Virus record (IMG/VR): IMGVR_UViG_3300037485_000512
Span: 1 to 37,240 of that record
Source: a virus
Reading direction: 5' to 3' (one strand)
DNA: 37,240 bases
A program made the translations under genes and the position numbers. Every line of letters starts with the position of its first letter. Position 1 is the first letter of the stretch. This document shows, one piece after another, positions 1 to 8,878 of this stretch. The notes under the pieces are model-generated. The model was given only the letters and a program-made list of their open reading frames with translations, ran no database searches and was not told the origin of the DNA.

Positions 1-227
1 TGGTAAACCTTGGAAAAGTGTCACCAGAATCAAGAAACCTTTTCAAAGGAGATTTTATGCGGAACTTGCTTGATGATTATTCTGGTGGCGTTCCTTCTGC
101 TAGTGCGCCATACACACCATTGTTTGATGCAAAAAAGTTTCTTGCAGACTGGCAGTCGCCAATCGGCAAGTCTCAATTCGCTCAAAAATTAGAAATTGTT
201 CTTGGGCAGAAAGATGCTCAGTTTTTG
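1..227. repeat. Left copy of contig-end redundancy
   Basis: These 227 bases recur at 37014-37240. By eye there are four mismatches, at 128, 163, 164 and 225 of this copy, so about 223/227 identical. The repeat lies wholly inside one gene whose reading frame is only complete when the two ends are joined. This therefore looks like overlap of a circular assembly rather than a physical terminal repeat of the virion DNA. The mismatches would then be strain variants or end errors. Confidence 0.9.
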
Positions 228-614
228 TATGATTTAGCCAAAGTTTATGAGGGCAACACAATAACAGATATTGCTGCAAAAGCAAGCAATCTTAGAACAA
301 TTAAAAATCAAGGTGGGACTACTTACGTTCTTCCCATTACTCCAATCCTTACTGCTGTAAAAAATCGTTATTTAGCTGCAATGCTTTCAACAGGAACAGA
401 ACGATATGGATTAAAATCCGCACTTGCTAGGAATGCTTTACCTGGAGAAGTAAATGATGCTTACGTTAAAATGTTCAAAGGAACTTTTATGACAAGGCAG
501 GGAATTACCGCATTAGCAAACCAAGCATCAAGTGATCCAGAGTTTTCTGCCGAACTACAAAATGCACTTAAAGACTTTAATGAAAAAGAAGGCTTGCAGT
601 TTAAGCAGGATTAA
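1..614 (+). CDS. C-terminal part of large internal virion (ejection-type) protein, continued from 34571
   Basis: This open frame has no start of its own. Base 1 is the second base of a codon, the first whole codon is at 3, and the frame is the exact continuation of the gene starting at 34571. A GTG at 18 could be taken as a start, but it is internal: the same codon in the right-hand copy is preceded by more than 800 open codons. Joined, the protein has about 1,018 residues, of which these are roughly the last 204. The segment is mostly helical-looking and polar, with no motif I recognise. It lies directly upstream of the terminase genes. The role in the virion is inferred from position and size. 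Confidence 0.8.
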   Translation, partial: VNLGKVSPESRNLFKGDFMRNLLDDYSGGVPSASAPYTPLFDAKKFLADWQSPIGKSQFAQKLEIVLGQKDAQFLYDLAKVYEGNTITDIAAKASNLRTIKNQGGTTYVLPITPILTAVKNRYLAAMLSTGTERYGLKSALARNALPGEVNDAYVKMFKGTFMTRQGITALANQASSDPEFSAELQNALKDFNEKEGLQFKQD

Positions 615-633
615 AACTTAATTGATCAAGGCC

Positions 634-1185
634 ATGAGCGATAACGAACTTCTTGAGATTGACAGTAAACAGGCAATTAAGGAGTTCTTTCTTGAGGTTA
701 AGGAACGTGCGAAGTTGTTCCCACGCAACTCAATCGAGCATTACAATCCCAACGTAGCAGCACAGATCCTTTGGATGCTTGCACAGGGTGGACGTATCAG
801 CGTCATTGCTAAGAAGTGCAAAGTGTCGCATGAGTTGGTAAGATCGCTAGAATGGCGGCATAACGACACGCTTGAGTCAAAGCGTAAGGAGTTCTCTAAA
901 CGCTACGCAATTGCTGCGGCTGAGTACACAGATCTTTTGTTCGAGAAAGCAGAACAATTGTCCAACGACCCAGAGCAATTAAAGATGATCTCACCAGACC
1001 GTCTCGCTTTGACTATCGGTATTATGACAGATAAAGCTGGACAGCTTTCTGGCATGGCAAGTACAATCGTAGAACATCGTAAGGGTGCAAGTATTGACGA
1101 TGCTGCCAAGATGATTGCTGAGGCTAAATCTCGCATTGCCAATAAGATCAAGGAACAAGCAATTGACGTTGAAGTTGTTGAATAA
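634..1185 (+). CDS. Small terminase subunit (probable)
   Basis: A protein of 183 residues directly before the large terminase, which is the usual place of the small subunit that recognises viral DNA for packaging. The N-terminal third holds a helix-turn-helix-like stretch (AAQILWMLAQGGRISVIAKK followed by CKVSHELVRSLEWRH). It is followed by a long helical region with repeated E/K/A residues, suiting an oligomerising DNA-binding ring subunit. I chose ATG at 634; an in-frame TTG at 622 would add MIKA. The stop overlaps the next start as TAATG, implying translational coupling. Assignment rests on position and fold-like features, not on a conserved catalytic motif. Confidence 0.7.
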   Translation: MSDNELLEIDSKQAIKEFFLEVKERAKLFPRNSIEHYNPNVAAQILWMLAQGGRISVIAKKCKVSHELVRSLEWRHNDTLESKRKEFSKRYAIAAAEYTDLLFEKAEQLSNDPEQLKMISPDRLALTIGIMTDKAGQLSGMASTIVEHRKGASIDDAAKMIAEAKSRIANKIKEQAIDVEVVE

Positions 1186-2783
1186 TGCAATGGCGTAATC
1201 ATGCAATATTGCAACCTCCGTCAGACGACGAGATGTGTGCAATGGAACCAGATGAGCTTATGGAAATCCATAAAGTTTATCACGAAGCTATTGATAACGC
1301 CGAAAGAGACCCGTACAGGTATGGGTTTAGGTTACCACACTGGGAAAAGGCAGAGGAGCAACTTTCACAAGTTTCTGAAGTTTTAGCACTTGGTGGCAAC
1401 CGTAGCGGGAAGACTGCGTGGGGTTCGTATTGCGTAGTCAAAGCTGCAATTGAAAATCCTAAGTCTGAGATCTTTTGCTTCTCGCAAACGTCCGAAGTCA
1501 GCATACGCCAACAGCAAAGTGCCGTGTGGAACTGGATTCCGAGTGAGTTGCGTACAAAACAAACATCAGCAAACGCATACATCTCGTATACCAAAAAGAA
1601 TGGATTTACGGACAATTCGTTGATCTTTCCTAATGGTTCGCAGATCATCTTTAAGACGTACTCGCAGTATCAGAATAACCCCACGATCCTAGAAGGTGCT
1701 GAACTTGGCAGCAAAGACCCTAAATGGCACAATATCGGAGTATGGCTCGACGAATACTTATTAGGAAACGAGCTGATCGACACACTTCGATTTCGACTTG
1801 CGACTAGAAATTCAAAGTTGCTACTTACTTTTACTCCAATTGACGGATGGACAGAGGTTATTAAGGAATACTTAGACAACGCTACAACCATTGAGAATGT
1901 CCAAGCAGAGTTGCTAAACAACGAGATTGTTCCCTATGTACAACGCAGCAAGAAGCGAAATGCTAGCGTCCATTACTTCCACTCTAAAGACAATCCCTTT
2001 GGTGGGTACGAGCGGATCAAAGAAACCTTGATGGGCAGGTCAAGGGAGGAAATCTTAATTCGAGCATACGGAGTACCTGTAAAGTCTCACGCTACCAAGT
2101 TCCCTCGATTCAACAAGGAAGTTAATGTTGTCAAACCTCAAGAAATACCAACAACCAATGTCACAAGGTATCACGTTATCGACCCCGCTGGATCTAAAAA
2201 CTGGTTTATGTGCTGGATTGCCGTTGATGAATCAAATACATACTGGGTGTACCGTGAATGGCCTGGGGTTGACGTTGGCGACTGGGCTGAATGGCGCGGA
2301 GGAAAGTGGGTTGGTGGAGCAGGATCTAAAGGACAAGGATTCGGCATAAGAGACTACGTTGACACCATCCTAGAACTTGAAGAAAACGAAGAGATATTTG
2401 AACGACTAATCGACCCAAGACTTGGTGCTGCAAAATACCAAGCAGCAGATAGTTCGTCGAGCATCATTGAGGATTTGAACGAGCAGGAGATCATTTGCAT
2501 CCCTGCGCCTGGAATGGAAATTGATGACGGATTACAAGCGTTGATCTCAAAAATGTCATGGGATACCACTAAACCTCTAGATTCTGTCAACAGACCGCAT
2601 TTCTATGTAAGTTCAGACTGCGAGAACATCATACAAGCACTTTCCGAGTACACTGGTGAGGGTGGTTTAAAGGAAGCGTGGAAAGATCCGATTGACGTAT
2701 TGAGATATGCTGCTATTGCTGGTGTTGACCATGTTGATGAATCAAGGTCTTATTCTACGAGACAAGGTTCTGGAGGATACTAA
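1185..2783 (+). CDS. terL: Large terminase subunit (packaging ATPase/nuclease)
   Basis: This 532-residue protein is the motor that translocates DNA into the prohead and cuts it. The Walker A motif is GGNRSGKT at residues 70-77, Walker B is NIGVWLDE at 183-190, and the coupling motif LLLTFTP is at 212-218. The C-terminal RNase H-like nuclease is marked by an acidic residue in YHVIDPAGS (D333) and another in FERLIDPRLG (D410). Length is normal for the family. It starts on the TAATG shared with the small subunit stop and is followed after three bases by a small gene and then the portal, the usual packaging order. Confidence 0.95.
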   Translation: MQWRNHAILQPPSDDEMCAMEPDELMEIHKVYHEAIDNAERDPYRYGFRLPHWEKAEEQLSQVSEVLALGGNRSGKTAWGSYCVVKAAIENPKSEIFCFSQTSEVSIRQQQSAVWNWIPSELRTKQTSANAYISYTKKNGFTDNSLIFPNGSQIIFKTYSQYQNNPTILEGAELGSKDPKWHNIGVWLDEYLLGNELIDTLRFRLATRNSKLLLTFTPIDGWTEVIKEYLDNATTIENVQAELLNNEIVPYVQRSKKRNASVHYFHSKDNPFGGYERIKETLMGRSREEILIRAYGVPVKSHATKFPRFNKEVNVVKPQEIPTTNVTRYHVIDPAGSKNWFMCWIAVDESNTYWVYREWPGVDVGDWAEWRGGKWVGGAGSKGQGFGIRDYVDTILELEENEEIFERLIDPRLGAAKYQAADSSSSIIEDLNEQEIICIPAPGMEIDDGLQALISKMSWDTTKPLDSVNRPHFYVSSDCENIIQALSEYTGEGGLKEAWKDPIDVLRYAAIAGVDHVDESRSYSTRQGSGGY

Positions 2784-2786
2784 TAC

Positions 2787-3074
2787 ATGAATACAACCAA
2801 ACAAGCAAAGAAGCGTGGACGACCATTCAAGGCAAAGGTATTAGAACCATTGCCAACAACTGATGAAACAATAACATTGGATGACAACTATGTTGGTTCA
2901 TTCTTGGTTATTATGTTATGCCCAAACAAAAGCTGGGTAGGAGTGCGTATGGACGGAGAAAAGGTGCTTGTAAGGTGTCACGCAAACCGATCAGATAAAC
3001 TACTTGGCAAAACGATTAAAGTAGGTATCATCAAGTCACCAGACGCAGAAGATTTTTACGAACATATTTTATGA
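2787..3074 (+). CDS. Hypothetical protein with basic N-terminus, between terminase and portal
   Basis: 95 residues. The N-terminus carries KKRGRPFKAK, which contains the GRP core of an AT-hook and could contact the minor groove of AT-rich DNA. The rest looks like a small beta-rich domain (VGSFLVIMLCPNKSWVGVRM). The end overlaps the portal start by four bases (ATGA), so the two are probably translated together. I do not recognise the family. Confidence 0.75.
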   Translation: MNTTKQAKKRGRPFKAKVLEPLPTTDETITLDDNYVGSFLVIMLCPNKSWVGVRMDGEKVLVRCHANRSDKLLGKTIKVGIIKSPDAEDFYEHIL

Positions 3075-5137
3075 GCGACATGACCCACGAAGACGAAGAA
3101 GCAATGATTTACGCCGAGGACGAGCCTAATATCAATGCTTTGACAGATGCTTATAACACTTGTTTGTTGAATCTTGAAGAATACTTTGAGATTTGCCTAC
3201 GTTCATACAATGATCGTCGCAACATATGGCCTGGGAAGACTGACGATTTACGCAAGAACGATAGTAACGCATTCCCTTGGACGGGTGCTAGCGATACCGA
3301 GGTCAACGTGGTTGGCGAGCGTATCAACGCATTTGTGGCTATCTTAGACCAAGCATTACAACGATCCCACATTAAGGCATTTCCAACAAGCATGGCATCT
3401 ATGTCCCGTGCCGGCATGGTTTCGAGCTTCCTTAAATGGATGAGGTCTTCATACATACCTAATTTCCGTCAAGAGATGGAACTAGGTTCAAATTATCTGC
3501 TAGAGAAGGGGTTGATGGTATCTTACGTTGGCTGGAAACGAGAAAAAAGAACATACTTACAACAAGTATCCATACAAGAAATAGCGCAAGTCTCCCCTGA
3601 TCTAGCGGAACTTATTAGTTCTGGCGTTGATGATATGATGGTAATGGATATGCTGGCTACGGCATTCCCTGATCTATCTAAGAAACGCGCAACGAAGGTT
3701 ATCAAAGACCTGCGGAAAAAAGGTACGGCATCCGTGTCGATCCCACGCACAACGGTAGACTGCCCAATGGTGCATTCTTGCGCTCCAGATGGCGAGGTTC
3801 TATTCCCAGCATACGTTACCGATCCACAAAGGTCGCCATACGTCTTTTGGAGGACGTTCCTTACCGCTCAAGAGCTTGAAAAAAAGGTAACAAGTGATGG
3901 ATGGGACAAAGACTGGGTTGAGAACGCAATTTCCAACCTGCGCGGAAAAGACTCAATGTACCTCGATGGCGAGAAGATCAAGCAGAACACTCGACTTCCA
4001 ATTACGGATGACAACGATCTTGTGATGGTGGTTTACGCATACCAGCGTCTAATTGACGAGGAAGACGGCAGCGAAGGCATCTACTGCACCGTGTTCCACC
4101 CAATGACTGATGAATACGCAAAGCATGAGTTGTTGAACGGTTACGACGATTATCCGTTTGTTGTGACTAGGTTGTCAAACGACCAGAAGCGGATGTACGA
4201 TACACAGACGTTTTCAGACGTTCTAAGGGGCGCGCAGATGCAAGTTAAGACAGAACGAGACTCTCGTATTGATCGTGCGTCCATGTCCACCTTGCCACCT
4301 TTAATGCACCCTGCTGGACGACCTCCTAGCGACTGGGGACCAGGAGTCCGTGTACCATATCGTCGCCTTGGTGAAATTGCTTGGGGGCCGATCCCGCCGA
4401 ATGATAACAACTCGATTGAGATCGAGCTATCAATGACAAGGCAAGCAGATCGCGCCGTTGGTCTTGATCTTGACAATCCAATCTCAGCATCAAGGCAGCA
4501 GTTTTATGTGTCACGTTTCCTAGACCATGTTCGTGATGTCTTGGCAATGTCATGGAAGCTATACCAACGCATGGGGCCAGATGAAGTATTCTTCCAAGTT
4601 ACGGGTAATCCTAACCCACAGACTATGACTAAAGGAAGTCCCGATGAGAACTTCTCAATTGTGGTGAACTTTGACTCACAATCAAGTGACCCAGAGACGG
4701 CATCCGAGCAACTAAAGAACATGGTATCCTTGGTGCAAATGGACAGGAATGGCGTTATTGACATCAACAAGCTACTTGAGTTTACAGCAGCAAGCATCAA
4801 TCCAATCTTTGCGGATTACGTCTTGCAACCAGTTGAAGAAGCGCAGCAGAAGGTAGCTAAGAACGTCACCGATGACCTTGCTAAGATCTTTGCTGGTATC
4901 GAGGTTCCTGCACAAGCAAACGGAGCGCAGATGGCAATGCAGATGATCCAAGCATACGCGCAACAACCAGACATTGCCCAACGCGCACAGTCTGATGAAG
5001 CGTTTGCTGGACGACTTCAGAAGTATGCCAGCCAATATGAAATGATGATGATGCAGGCTCAGAATGCTGAGATTGGACGAATTGGAACAACAAATGCCCA
5101 GATGGGTGGAGTTGTTACGCAAAACATGCAAGAATAA
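3071..5137 (+). CDS. Portal protein
   Basis: A 688-residue protein of the size of podoviral portals, which form the dodecameric DNA entry ring at the head vertex. The segment FPWTGASDTEVNVVGERINA (about residues 75-94) is the kind of early motif seen in P22/T7-like portals. It is followed by a long alpha/beta body. The C-terminal 100 residues are Gln/Met-rich and helical (GAQMAMQMIQAYAQQPDIAQ), as expected for a barrel/crown region. It sits between terminase and scaffold/capsid genes. Family assignment comes from motif, size and synteny. Confidence 0.88.
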   Translation: MSDMTHEDEEAMIYAEDEPNINALTDAYNTCLLNLEEYFEICLRSYNDRRNIWPGKTDDLRKNDSNAFPWTGASDTEVNVVGERINAFVAILDQALQRSHIKAFPTSMASMSRAGMVSSFLKWMRSSYIPNFRQEMELGSNYLLEKGLMVSYVGWKREKRTYLQQVSIQEIAQVSPDLAELISSGVDDMMVMDMLATAFPDLSKKRATKVIKDLRKKGTASVSIPRTTVDCPMVHSCAPDGEVLFPAYVTDPQRSPYVFWRTFLTAQELEKKVTSDGWDKDWVENAISNLRGKDSMYLDGEKIKQNTRLPITDDNDLVMVVYAYQRLIDEEDGSEGIYCTVFHPMTDEYAKHELLNGYDDYPFVVTRLSNDQKRMYDTQTFSDVLRGAQMQVKTERDSRIDRASMSTLPPLMHPAGRPPSDWGPGVRVPYRRLGEIAWGPIPPNDNNSIEIELSMTRQADRAVGLDLDNPISASRQQFYVSRFLDHVRDVLAMSWKLYQRMGPDEVFFQVTGNPNPQTMTKGSPDENFSIVVNFDSQSSDPETASEQLKNMVSLVQMDRNGVIDINKLLEFTAASINPIFADYVLQPVEEAQQKVAKNVTDDLAKIFAGIEVPAQANGAQMAMQMIQAYAQQPDIAQRAQSDEAFAGRLQKYASQYEMMMMQAQNAEIGRIGTTNAQMGGVVTQNMQE

Positions 5138-5141
5138 TCTT

Positions 5142-5288
5142 ATGAAACAAGGACTTTATAGTAATATTGCAGCTAAACGCAAACGTATCGCAGCAGGCTC
5201 TGGCGAGAAAATGAACAAAGTTGGCAGCAAGAAAGCCCCGACTGCTAAGGATTTTCGCGACTCAGCCAAGACCGCCAAGAAAAAGTGA
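5142..5288 (+). CDS. Small basic phage protein (GLYxNIxAKRKRI family)
   Basis: 48 residues, very basic, beginning MKQGLYSNIAAKRKRIAAGS and ending in a Lys-rich tail. Short proteins with this GLY-NI-AKRKRIAAGSGEKM pattern followed by GSK-APTAKDF occur between portal and capsid genes in many marine and freshwater podoviruses and cyanophages. Their function is unknown to me. The ATG at 5142 follows the portal stop by four bases. The stop overlaps the next gene's GTG as GTGA. Confidence 0.8.
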   Translation: MKQGLYSNIAAKRKRIAAGSGEKMNKVGSKKAPTAKDFRDSAKTAKKK

Positions 5289-5629
5289 CTCCGATCTCAA
5301 ACTTTTTTGACCCAACCCACTTTAACCCCATGTATCCCAGTAGAACTGAGGAATACAAAAAGAGAACGTGGGGAAGTTCAGAAGCAAAAAACACGCTTTC
5401 AAACGATATAGCTCGATGCAACGGTGACTGGGTTGAGGACGGCGCGGATTCATGCTGGCGTGAAGGTTGCGAAACCTGCCTGCGGAGAACCGCTAAAAGA
5501 CCAGAATACTACTCACTGATTGATCCTCCTGCTATCATTGCATTTGAATGCGAATACCTAATTGAACCCGTAACTCCACCAAGCAGTGAGCGTAGAGAGG
5601 CATTATTATCGCTTTTAGAAAAATCTTAA
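5285..5629 (+). CDS. Small Cys-rich protein, CxxCLRRT motif
   Basis: 114 residues from a GTG overlapping the previous stop, or 99 residues from ATG 5330. The core is CNGDWVEDGADSCWREGCET followed by CLRRT, four cysteines that could bind zinc. Similar RC-G...WREGCxxCLRRT proteins are common small phage proteins near head genes. No established function is known to me. The C-terminal half resembles a short hydrophobic strand plus a charged helix. Confidence 0.7.
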   Translation: MTPISNFFDPTHFNPMYPSRTEEYKKRTWGSSEAKNTLSNDIARCNGDWVEDGADSCWREGCETCLRRTAKRPEYYSLIDPPAIIAFECEYLIEPVTPPSSERREALLSLLEKS

Positions 5630-5639
5630 TCAAACCATA

Positions 5640-5882
5640 ATGAAAAAGCGATTTACAAAGATAGTCACCAATCCCGCTACTGGACGCAAGAGAACTGTGA
5701 AGTTTGGGCAAGCCGGTAAAGCAGCAGACGGTGGTGATCGCATTCGTCCAGGTACTGCTAAAGGTGATTCGTATTGCGCTAGGTCAAATGCCATCAAAGG
5801 CGACTGGCGCAGTGATCCAAACTCGCCAAACAACCTATCGAGGCGCAAATGGAAGTGCAGCGGAAGCAAATCAATGAAATAA
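5640..5882 (+). CDS. Small basic head-region protein (PGTxKGDSYCARS motif)
   Basis: 80 residues, strongly basic. The features are RTVKFGQAGKAADG, then IRPGTAKGDSYCARSNAIKG, then NLSRRKWKCSGSKSMK. This pattern recurs in phage genomes near portal and capsid genes. The two conserved cysteines and the basic charge suit a small nucleic-acid-contacting or structural protein, which is inference. It lies in the run of four short genes between portal and scaffold. Confidence 0.75.
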   Translation: MKKRFTKIVTNPATGRKRTVKFGQAGKAADGGDRIRPGTAKGDSYCARSNAIKGDWRSDPNSPNNLSRRKWKCSGSKSMK

Positions 5883-5883
5883 T

Positions 5884-6087
5884 ATGACACCAATACCAAA
5901 ACCAACACTGCAACAGGCAATCGACGGCATTAGCGACCGTGACGAGTTCAAAGTCATCGTATCATTTATCCGCGAGGAACGTGAGAAGTTCTTTGGTGAT
6001 CTAAGGTCAGCGGAATCATCCAATGACGTAATGAAGATTGCTGGATCAATTGCAGCACTTGATGAACTACTTTCAGTCTTGTCTTGA
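5884..6087 (+). CDS. Small helical hypothetical protein
   Basis: 67 residues, almost entirely predicted amphipathic helix (FIREEREKFFGDLRSAESSN and a Leu-rich C-terminus). It begins one base after the previous stop. It is the last gene before a promoter/terminator interval. Function is unknown; the context suggests a head-assembly accessory. Confidence 0.7.
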   Translation: MTPIPKPTLQQAIDGISDRDEFKVIVSFIREEREKFFGDLRSAESSNDVMKIAGSIAALDELLSVLS

Positions 6088-6110
6088 CATCATCGTAATC
6101 ATGTTATAAC
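6084..6110 (+). promoter_or_regulatory. Candidate sigma70-type promoter
   Basis: TTGACA (6084-6089) is a perfect -35 box. TATAAC (6105-6110) is a good -10 box, but the spacer is only 15 bases. A start near 6117 would place the terminator hairpin at 6155-6189 about 40 bases downstream. Another TTGACA at 6219-6224 lies before the scaffold gene without a good -10 box. Confidence 0.4.
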
Positions 6111-6154
6111 AATGTCATGCATGGTTGTTCGTGCGTTTCATTGTTGTTGTGTTT

Positions 6155-6189
6155 AAAGCCTCCGAGCGTAAAAACTTGGAGGCTTTTTT
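6155..6189 (+). terminator. Rho-independent terminator
   Basis: A 12-bp stem (aaagcctccgag at 6155-6166 pairing with cttggaggcttt at 6175-6186, one G-T wobble) encloses an 8-nt loop and runs into six T residues (6184-6189). It closes the packaging/portal gene run before the scaffold and capsid genes. Confidence 0.85.
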
Positions 6190-6284
6190 ACGTCTATACC
6201 TATACATTACTAAACTACTTGACATACTAATGATTTAATGATTGACTTCGTGCATCGCCAACGCAAGGCGTAAAACTAGCGTTT

Positions 6285-7334
6285 ATGACTAATAGCACCA
6301 ATCAAGCCACCGCTGAGGCTACACAATCAGTGTCAGATAACATCTCATTTGAAGAGCTTGTAGCTCGTAGAATCGGGAGAGAAGTTGCACCAGAGACGGA
6401 AGAAGAGTCCGAGGAGGAAGTAGTAGATATTGATGACGCTGAACTTGCCAGTCTAGAAGACGGAGATGACGCAGAGGAATCTACTGAAGAATCTGATGAC
6501 GAATCGGAAGAAACTCCAGAGGAGCATGAAGAAATAGACCTGCTAAGTCTCTCAACAGAGCAGATTCAAGAACTTGCCAAAAAAGGTAAAAGCCGACTAC
6601 TTCAACGAATTGGAGAGCTTACCGCCCAAAAGCGGAGCCTAGAGGAAAAACTTGCTGCTCAACCACTACCAGCCCCACTAGCGAATGGTGACAGAATGCC
6701 AGACGACATCCAAGCAATTGGAGATCTGAATGCACTGAAATCATTCCATGAGGAGATGGCAAGGACGTTGGAGATGACGGATGACATTCTTGACGAACAC
6801 CAAGATTATGCTGATGACGATATTATTGTTGTTGGTGACAAGGAGTTCCCCAAGTCTAAAATCCGTCTAGCTAACCGAAATTCCAAAAAAGCAATTACCA
6901 AGTACATCCCTGCAAGACAGCAGGAGATTACAAAGATTGCCGAGTACGGAGTGATGGAAAAGCAATACTTAGCAGCAGCGCAAAAAGAAGTTCCAGACAT
7001 TGCGGACGAAACATCCGAAATTGGAAAGAACTACAAAGCACTAATTTCTGACCCGTTAATTTCTAAAATCAAACGAGACATCCCAGAGATTGGGATACAA
7101 ATAGAATACATCCTTGCACACGCATCAAAGTCTATCTTTGGAGGAAAAGTGAAATCTATACAAACTGGAGCTGGGAATAAGTTGAAGGTGTCGCCACCCG
7201 CTTCCCCAGTTGGTTCTGGTTCGTTAAAGATTAACTCTAGCTCAAAGGCAAAGACTAAAGATGCGTACCATAGGTTTGAATCAACAGGATCTGTTGAAGA
7301 TTGGGTTGCTTCCAGAATTGCTAGAATGAAATAA
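6285..7334 (+). CDS. Scaffolding protein (probable)
   Basis: 349 residues immediately upstream of the major capsid gene, the standard position for the internal scaffold that guides prohead assembly and is then expelled. The N-terminal third is extremely acidic (runs of E and D at about residues 35-90). A helical, coiled-coil-like central part follows, then a Ser/Lys-rich C-terminus, a composition typical of scaffolds. There is no clear ribosome-binding site before ATG 6285. Identity is inferred from composition and position. Confidence 0.75.
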   Translation: MTNSTNQATAEATQSVSDNISFEELVARRIGREVAPETEEESEEEVVDIDDAELASLEDGDDAEESTEESDDESEETPEEHEEIDLLSLSTEQIQELAKKGKSRLLQRIGELTAQKRSLEEKLAAQPLPAPLANGDRMPDDIQAIGDLNALKSFHEEMARTLEMTDDILDEHQDYADDDIIVVGDKEFPKSKIRLANRNSKKAITKYIPARQQEITKIAEYGVMEKQYLAAAQKEVPDIADETSEIGKNYKALISDPLISKIKRDIPEIGIQIEYILAHASKSIFGGKVKSIQTGAGNKLKVSPPASPVGSGSLKINSSSKAKTKDAYHRFESTGSVEDWVASRIARMK

Positions 7335-7351
7335 TTTACCGAAATAATATT

Positions 7352-8335
7352 ATGCCTATCTCAAATACATATCAACCAAATGCCCCAACGGGAAAAACCA
7401 CCACTGGTTCCGCAGTGGCAAACCGTGAGGATCTCAGTAACGAATTGACGCTACTTGCTCCAGAAGAAACCCCACTACTTAGCCTTTGCTCAAAAGGCAA
7501 AGCTACCAGTACCTTTTGTGAATGGACTGTAGACGGACTTGCTACACCATCAGCCGATGGAATTTCCGAAGGTGTGGATGTTAGTTCGTTTGATGACAAG
7601 TTTGCAAATCGCGCTCGTCTTGGAAACTACACGCAAATCTTTCGCCGTGATTTCCTTGTGTCTAACTTGCAACAAGCTGTCACCTCCGTTGGGCCTGCGA
7701 ACGTAGCCCAGGCGGAAGCAAAAAGCATGAGAGAACTCAAACGTGATGTAGAATTTGCAATCTGTTCGGACAATGATCGTTCTGTTGAAAACGGTATGGG
7801 AACTCCTTACAAACTGCGTGGTCTTGGCAACTGGTTGGCTTCCGCTAGCCCTGCTGATGTCCCATCTACATACCGCACACCTACTGGCAGTATCTTGACA
7901 GCTTCTCCTACAGAAACTACGTTTAACGATATTATTGCTTCTATCTTCACGGTAAATGGCGAGGCTAATAACCTGACGCTACTTGCAAGTGTTGCGCTTC
8001 GCAAGGTTGTTGCTAACTTTACTCGTAGTTCTGCTGCTGCAAGCTCTGAGGCTGTTTATAACGTCGCGCAAGATGCATCTTCTAAAAAGGTTACGCACTC
8101 TGTTCAAGTCTACGATTCCGATTTTGGTATTGTTAACGTGATTAACGCAAACCCTTCGTGCCTATCTGGTAACAAAGGATTTGTTATTAACCCTAAATAT
8201 CTTGGATTTAACTCGCTTATCCCTATGGGTTCCACTCGTTTGGAAAACCAAGGTGGCGGTGAGCGTGGATTTGTTGACATGGTTGGTACGCTTGTTTGCA
8301 AGCATCCTGGCGCACACGGCAAGATTTCCTACTAA
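7352..8335 (+). CDS. Major capsid protein, SU10-like (DUF5309-type)
   Basis: 327 residues. The N-terminal pattern EDLSNELTLLAPEETPLLSL, followed by a W-containing strand (FCEWTVDGL), G-rich residues and a basic spine-helix-like segment (EAKSMRELKRDVEFAI), matches the HK97-fold capsid family seen in SU10-like phages. The C-terminus LENQGGGERGFVDMVGTLVC is also typical. It follows the scaffold directly. The start is preceded by aataatattATG with no Shine-Dalgarno, a leader also found at 30438 and, slightly altered, at 32847. Confidence 0.88.
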   Translation: MPISNTYQPNAPTGKTTTGSAVANREDLSNELTLLAPEETPLLSLCSKGKATSTFCEWTVDGLATPSADGISEGVDVSSFDDKFANRARLGNYTQIFRRDFLVSNLQQAVTSVGPANVAQAEAKSMRELKRDVEFAICSDNDRSVENGMGTPYKLRGLGNWLASASPADVPSTYRTPTGSILTASPTETTFNDIIASIFTVNGEANNLTLLASVALRKVVANFTRSSAAASSEAVYNVAQDASSKKVTHSVQVYDSDFGIVNVINANPSCLSGNKGFVINPKYLGFNSLIPMGSTRLENQGGGERGFVDMVGTLVCKHPGAHGKISY

Positions 8336-8361
8336 TCCTTAACCAATAAAACTAAAAAAAT

Positions 8362-8832
8362 ATGAAAGTTACTAATAACGAAGCTGGACGAGGATATACG
8401 GATGTAATCGTGCTTACTGCTGCCGATCTTGCTGCAATTGCCGCAGGTGCAGGAACCAAGACTATTGGACTTATTCCAAAGGGTGGTGGTATTCGTGGTG
8501 CAAGCATTTCGACTAGCAAGACATTTGTTACCGCTGGTACTTCTACTGCTGTTCCTGCAACTGGTGCTGTTAAAGTAGGTATTAGTGGTACTGATGCAAA
8601 GCATATTGCATCTGCTGTGCCTCCTGCAACTGTTGATCTTGCTGCTCGATTTAGCACTGGTACTGGATTTGCTTCTTACGTTGCTGGTGGTGTGATCGAC
8701 ATCCCAACTAGTGCTGCTATTCCAGTTATCCTAACGGTTGCTGCTGGTACAGGCACTGGTGCTTACTCGCTACTAGATGGTCAAATTGTTATCACTCTTG
8801 ATATCATTGATCCAGTTGCAGCTACTGCTTAA
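8362..8832 (+). CDS. Decoration/head-stabilising protein (probable)
   Basis: 156 residues, Ala/Thr/Gly/Val-rich and beta-like throughout with almost no charged helices. Small beta-sandwich proteins of this composition directly after the capsid gene commonly decorate the shell of podoviruses. No diagnostic residue motif is visible, so this is a positional and compositional call. A terminator follows immediately (8841-8878). Confidence 0.6.
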   Translation: MKVTNNEAGRGYTDVIVLTAADLAAIAAGAGTKTIGLIPKGGGIRGASISTSKTFVTAGTSTAVPATGAVKVGISGTDAKHIASAVPPATVDLAARFSTGTGFASYVAGGVIDIPTSAAIPVILTVAAGTGTGAYSLLDGQIVITLDIIDPVAATA

Positions 8833-8840
8833 TTAAAATT

Positions 8841-8878
8841 AGTGGGGGGTAGTAATTCTACCCCCTGCTTTATTTTTT
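8841..8878 (+). terminator. Rho-independent terminator abutting the next start codon
   Basis: agtggggggtag (8841-8852) pairs with ctaccccctgct (8858-8869), a 12-bp stem with two G-T wobbles around a 5-nt loop, followed by tttattttttat. It lies after the capsid/decoration genes, as expected to limit read-through. Its T-tract touches the ATG at 8879. Confidence 0.8.

Noticed and set aside
1-227. Physical direct terminal repeats as in T7
   Set aside because: The repeat is inside a gene that is complete only on closing and has mismatches; assembly overlap is simpler.
18-614. Independent gene starting with GTG at 18
   Set aside because: It is the in-frame end of the large protein starting at 34571 once the contig is closed; no separate start signals.
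6219-6247. Second promoter before the scaffold gene
   Set aside because: TTGACA is perfect, but no -10 box lies 16-18 bases downstream.
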